64,000 nt of DNA. It comes from Cyanobium sp. FGCU6. Its GTDB lineage: Bacteria > Cyanobacteriota > Cyanobacteriia > PCC-6307 > Cyanobiaceae. Where the stretch lies: NCBI GenBank assembly GCA_024958655.1, contig JANWUR010000016.1, positions 1 to 64,000 on the forward strand. The letters run 5' to 3'. The position numbers were made by a program, and so were the translations under genes. Shown one piece after another: positions 61,749-64,000 of the stretch (its first letter is position 1; every line of letters starts with the position of its first letter). The notes under the pieces were generated by a model that was not told the origin of the DNA, did not search any database, and saw nothing but the letters and a program-made list of their open reading frames with translations.

Positions 61749-62738
61749 TCAGCGGCGGGCCACCAGCACCCGGTGGCGCGGATCACAGGCCTCCCGCCGC
61801 ACGTCGCCGAAGCCCGCCTCCACCAGGGCCGCCGGCAGATCGAGGCCGAAGTAGTCCTCCAGATAAGGCTCGGTGCTCTTGAGCAGGGTGGCGATCGGCG
61901 CCGGCAGCCGGCGGATCACCTCCGAGTCGGGATCCTGATCCACCAGGGCGATCACGCCGCCGGGGCGCAGCAGCCGGGCCGCCTCGCGCAGCACGGCCCG
62001 GGTGGCCTCGGCCGGCAGCTCGTGGCACACGAACTGCATGGTGATCAGGTCGTAGGCGCCGCCCTCCAGGCCGCTGGCTTCGGCGGCGGCATGGTGCCAT
62101 GCGGCGATGCGCCCCTGGGGATCGCGCACCCGGGCCACCGCCAGCATCTGGGGCGAGAGGTCGAGGCCCTCCACCACGGGGGCAGCAGCCTCGCCGCGGC
62201 CTTCGAGCCAGTCGAGCAGGGCGAGGGTGCCCACCCCCACCGAGCAGCCCATGTCGAGGGCCCGGGCCACCGGAGCGCTGAGGCTGGGTTCGATCGCCGC
62301 GAAGATGGCCGACCGCAGCCGGGCCTGGGCGACCTCCGGGGCGAGTTCGGGTTCCTGCGGCCACACCCGCAGGGCCATCGAGTCGGTGGCCTGCTCCGCC
62401 TCGCAGGCCGCCTCCCAGCAGAGGTTGCCCTGGTCGTAGGCGTGGAAGCGGGCGCGGTAGTACGCCGGCGCCTCGGTGGCGGCGTCCGTGACGGCAGCCA
62501 GCAGGGGTTCGGCCTCCGCCCGCAGCTGCTCGCGCCGCTCGCGCCAGGCGATCCCCCGCCCTTCGGCGGTGCGGATGATCAGGCCGCGCGCCTGCTGGAA
62601 CAGCAGCTGGCGCAGCGGCTCCACCGCCAGCAGCCGATCGATCGCCCAGCCCAGGGGGTGACGCGAGGCCACCCAGTTGGGGGGCGGCGCCACCGGGCTC
62701 CGATCCGAGGTGGTGGGCTGGGCCTGGGCGAGGGCCAT
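61749..62738 (-). CDS. class I SAM-dependent methyltransferase
   Basis: A 329-residue protein. A helical N-terminal part (residues 20-150, with APAYYRARFHAYDQGNLCWE) precedes a Rossmann fold with ALDMGCSVGVGTLALLDWLE, VEGLDLSPQMLAVARVRD, YDLITMQFVCHELPAEATRA and LLRPGGVIALVDQDPDSEVI. The architecture is that of small-molecule methyltransferases of plants and cyanobacteria. Substrate unknown. The ATG at 62738 is followed by a low-complexity leader. Confidence 0.8.
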   Translation of the reverse strand: MALAQAQPTTSDRSPVAPPPNWVASRHPLGWAIDRLLAVEPLRQLLFQQARGLIIRTAEGRGIAWRERREQLRAEAEPLLAAVTDAATEAPAYYRARFHAYDQGNLCWEAACEAEQATDSMALRVWPQEPELAPEVAQARLRSAIFAAIEPSLSAPVARALDMGCSVGVGTLALLDWLEGRGEAAAPVVEGLDLSPQMLAVARVRDPQGRIAAWHHAAAEASGLEGGAYDLITMQFVCHELPAEATRAVLREAARLLRPGGVIALVDQDPDSEVIRRLPAPIATLLKSTEPYLEDYFGLDLPAALVEAGFGDVRREACDPRHRVLVARR

Positions 62739-62835
62739 GGGATGGCAGGGCAGGAGAAGGCGGCCCCGGAGGGCGGCACTCCTCCCATTCTCCCCACCTC
62801 GCTTCAGGCCGGGGCGTCCACAGCACCCATCCACA

Positions 62836-62856
62836 ACGACGACGCCTCGTCGTCGT
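62836..62856 (-). terminator. inverted repeat between two minus-strand genes
   Basis: ACGACGACG-CCT-CGTCGTCGT is a perfect 9-base-arm repeat, 90 bases past the stop of the membrane-protein gene. It lacks a U-tract, so it may be a weak terminator or an RNA-stability element. The rest of 62739-62946 shows nothing. Confidence 0.35.
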
Positions 62857-62946
62857 ACGGCGGGCTGTTGGTGAGCAACAACGACGTTTCACGCTTGAGC
62901 GCTTCACTGAGGCTGCGACAGCGCACCCAGTTCTCCCGGTTGCGGT

Positions 62947-64000
62947 TCAGGGCCGGCGTGGAACCAGCAACCCCTCCAACAGGCCATCGACGGCATCGAG
63001 CCGTTGTTTCGGAGCTTCCAGCCAGTGCACCGGTGGCGACCCGGGGCGGGCCCCAAGGGCCTGCTCGGCGACGGCACGGTCGGTGCGGCCATCCGCCAGC
63101 ACCACCACGGCCGCAAGATGGGACGCCTGGCTGATGCGACCCAGCTCGTACAGGCAGCCCTGGTTCTGCTCGCTGAACCCCCGCAGATCCATGAGCACCG
63201 AGGTGGCGCGCAGCAGCAGGGCATCCAGCGTCTGCTGCCAGCTGCTGGCGAAACAGCAGAAGTCGGTGACCCTGTAGCGGCCATCGTGATCAGGCCTGGC
63301 ATCGATGGCCGCGAGTTGCCGGCGCAGATCCTCGGCCTCGAGGATGTAGCGATCGCGCAGACGCCCCTCAAGAAACGCCACCAGTTCGTGGGGCTCGATC
63401 GTGCGGGAGGCCAGATCCGCGGCCGAGATCAGCAGCACCGGCCCGTTCACCCGCCAGCGCTGCACCACATGGTCGAACAGCCAACCCACCGGCCCCGATC
63501 GGCGGAACACCCGCAGCACCAGCAGGGTGGGCGGATCCGCCGAAGCGGTGGCCCGCGAGAGCCGGGACCATCGGGCGAAGAAGACCGGAATCCACAACCA
63601 GGCCAGCAGGGGCAGCAGGGGGCGAAGATCCCGCGGATCCCCGCCGCTGGCTGCGGAATTCCAGCCCGGAATCACCTGCAGCAGCAGGATCAGGAACCAG
63701 CTGGCCCCGAACAGATAGGACAGGTCGGAAAACACCTTGACCCGGTACAGACGCCCCAGGGCGGCCGTCAGGGCATGGGCCGGCAGCAGGGCGATGGCGA
63801 TGGGCACCAGCGTGAACAGCGCAAAGGTGCCCCAGGCACCGGCCAGCGAAACCAGAACGCCGAGCCCGCCACCCGGTCCGCTGGCCACCAGGTTGGCCAG
63901 AAGCTGCTGCCCGAGGACGGCCATCAGCACCAGCAGAAAGACCGGCGGAAACAGATAGGGGGCCAGGGCCCTGAGGCGCGGGATGCCGAACAGGATGCCA
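62947..64000 (-). CDS. membrane protein with C-terminal soluble domain (partial, N-terminus outside)
   Basis: At least 351 residues, open through the right edge (upstream codons read FGIPRLRALAPYLFPP). About five TM helices in the first 150 residues are followed by a 180-residue soluble domain with SRTIEPHELVAFLEGRLRDR, FCCFASSWQQTLDALLLRAT, DLRGFSEQNQGCLYELGRIS and LAAVVVLADGRTDRAVAEQA. The last blocks resemble nucleotide-binding or TIR/SLOG-like strands, but the family is not recognised. Confidence 0.6.
   Translation of the reverse strand, partial: GILFGIPRLRALAPYLFPPVFLLVLMAVLGQQLLANLVASGPGGGLGVLVSLAGAWGTFALFTLVPIAIALLPAHALTAALGRLYRVKVFSDLSYLFGASWFLILLLQVIPGWNSAASGGDPRDLRPLLPLLAWLWIPVFFARWSRLSRATASADPPTLLVLRVFRRSGPVGWLFDHVVQRWRVNGPVLLISAADLASRTIEPHELVAFLEGRLRDRYILEAEDLRRQLAAIDARPDHDGRYRVTDFCCFASSWQQTLDALLLRATSVLMDLRGFSEQNQGCLYELGRISQASHLAAVVVLADGRTDRAVAEQALGARPGSPPVHWLEAPKQRLDAVDGLLEGLLVPRRP

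Noticed and set aside
1-64000. CRISPR array, IS element or integrase
   Set aside because: No regularly spaced repeats, no transposase or recombinase motif and no terminal inverted repeats with target duplications were seen.

Overview
The window is a GC-rich chromosomal stretch of an alpha-cyanobacterium, most likely a freshwater or brackish Cyanobium/Synechococcus-type picocyanobacterium. The evidence is photosynthetic and cyanobacterium-specific genes (psbX, ycf66, a high-light-inducible protein, a CP12-type protein, a Ycf19/YggT protein, DUF2301 and DUF3747 proteins) and a circularly permuted tmRNA gene whose tag reads ANNIVRFSRQAAPVAA. Core genes sit in short overlapping runs (ATGA or GTGA junctions), often with GTG or TTG starts.

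Layout. 1-7.5 kb: a lipoprotein and a secreted protein, an O-antigen-ligase-like membrane protein, an aspartoacylase-like deacylase, and a tight GST / DUF2301 / ABC-F run. 7.7-13.3 kb: cp12-like, obgE, a MalK-type ATPase, mutS2 and a VOC protein. 13.4-26.5 kb: an accessory island. It holds at least six two-gene toxin-antitoxin-type modules (Phd/PIN, VapBC, HigBA, YefM/PIN, a DUF2283 pair, MazEF), a DUF4143 ATPase, Uma2 and Rpn/DUF2887 nucleases, and several decayed copies. Interleaved are three copies of one two-gene cassette: a small secreted protein with a PEP-CTERM-like VPGPLP sorting signal, an intrinsic terminator, then a four-helix membrane protein resembling the HpsJ family. The middle cassette is broken by three single-base indels. 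26.6-30.1 kb: hemB and dnaJ, a thioredoxin-like exported protein, a ClpS-like small protein and a PilZ protein. 30.15-32.5 kb: ssrA, a Gly-Val repeat protein and an AbiEii-like remnant.

32.7-46 kb: an RNA methyltransferase, a holin-3/YqjD-like membrane pair divergent from smc, a PRC-barrel protein, msrB, an LpxB-like glycosyltransferase, tRNA-Leu(GAG), accC, yggT, psbX, ycf66 with two lipoproteins, and hli. 46-55.5 kb: an SbmA/BacA-type ABC exporter, HIT, comM, rpsU, a DUF3747 protein, def, an S9 peptidase and gltS. 55.5-64 kb: a LamG-like PEP-CTERM protein behind a good sigma-70-type promoter, a bifunctional aldolase/dehydrogenase, htpX, an MDR oxidoreductase, a methyltransferase, and a membrane protein running off the right edge.

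The most unusual part is the repeated substrate + HpsJ-like cassette. It lies in a toxin-antitoxin island, with homopolymeric C-tracts upstream of the substrate genes and no exosortase in the window. It looks like an expandable, possibly variably expressed surface-protein system whose sorting enzyme is encoded elsewhere. All functional calls rest on reading motifs by eye; no database search was run.
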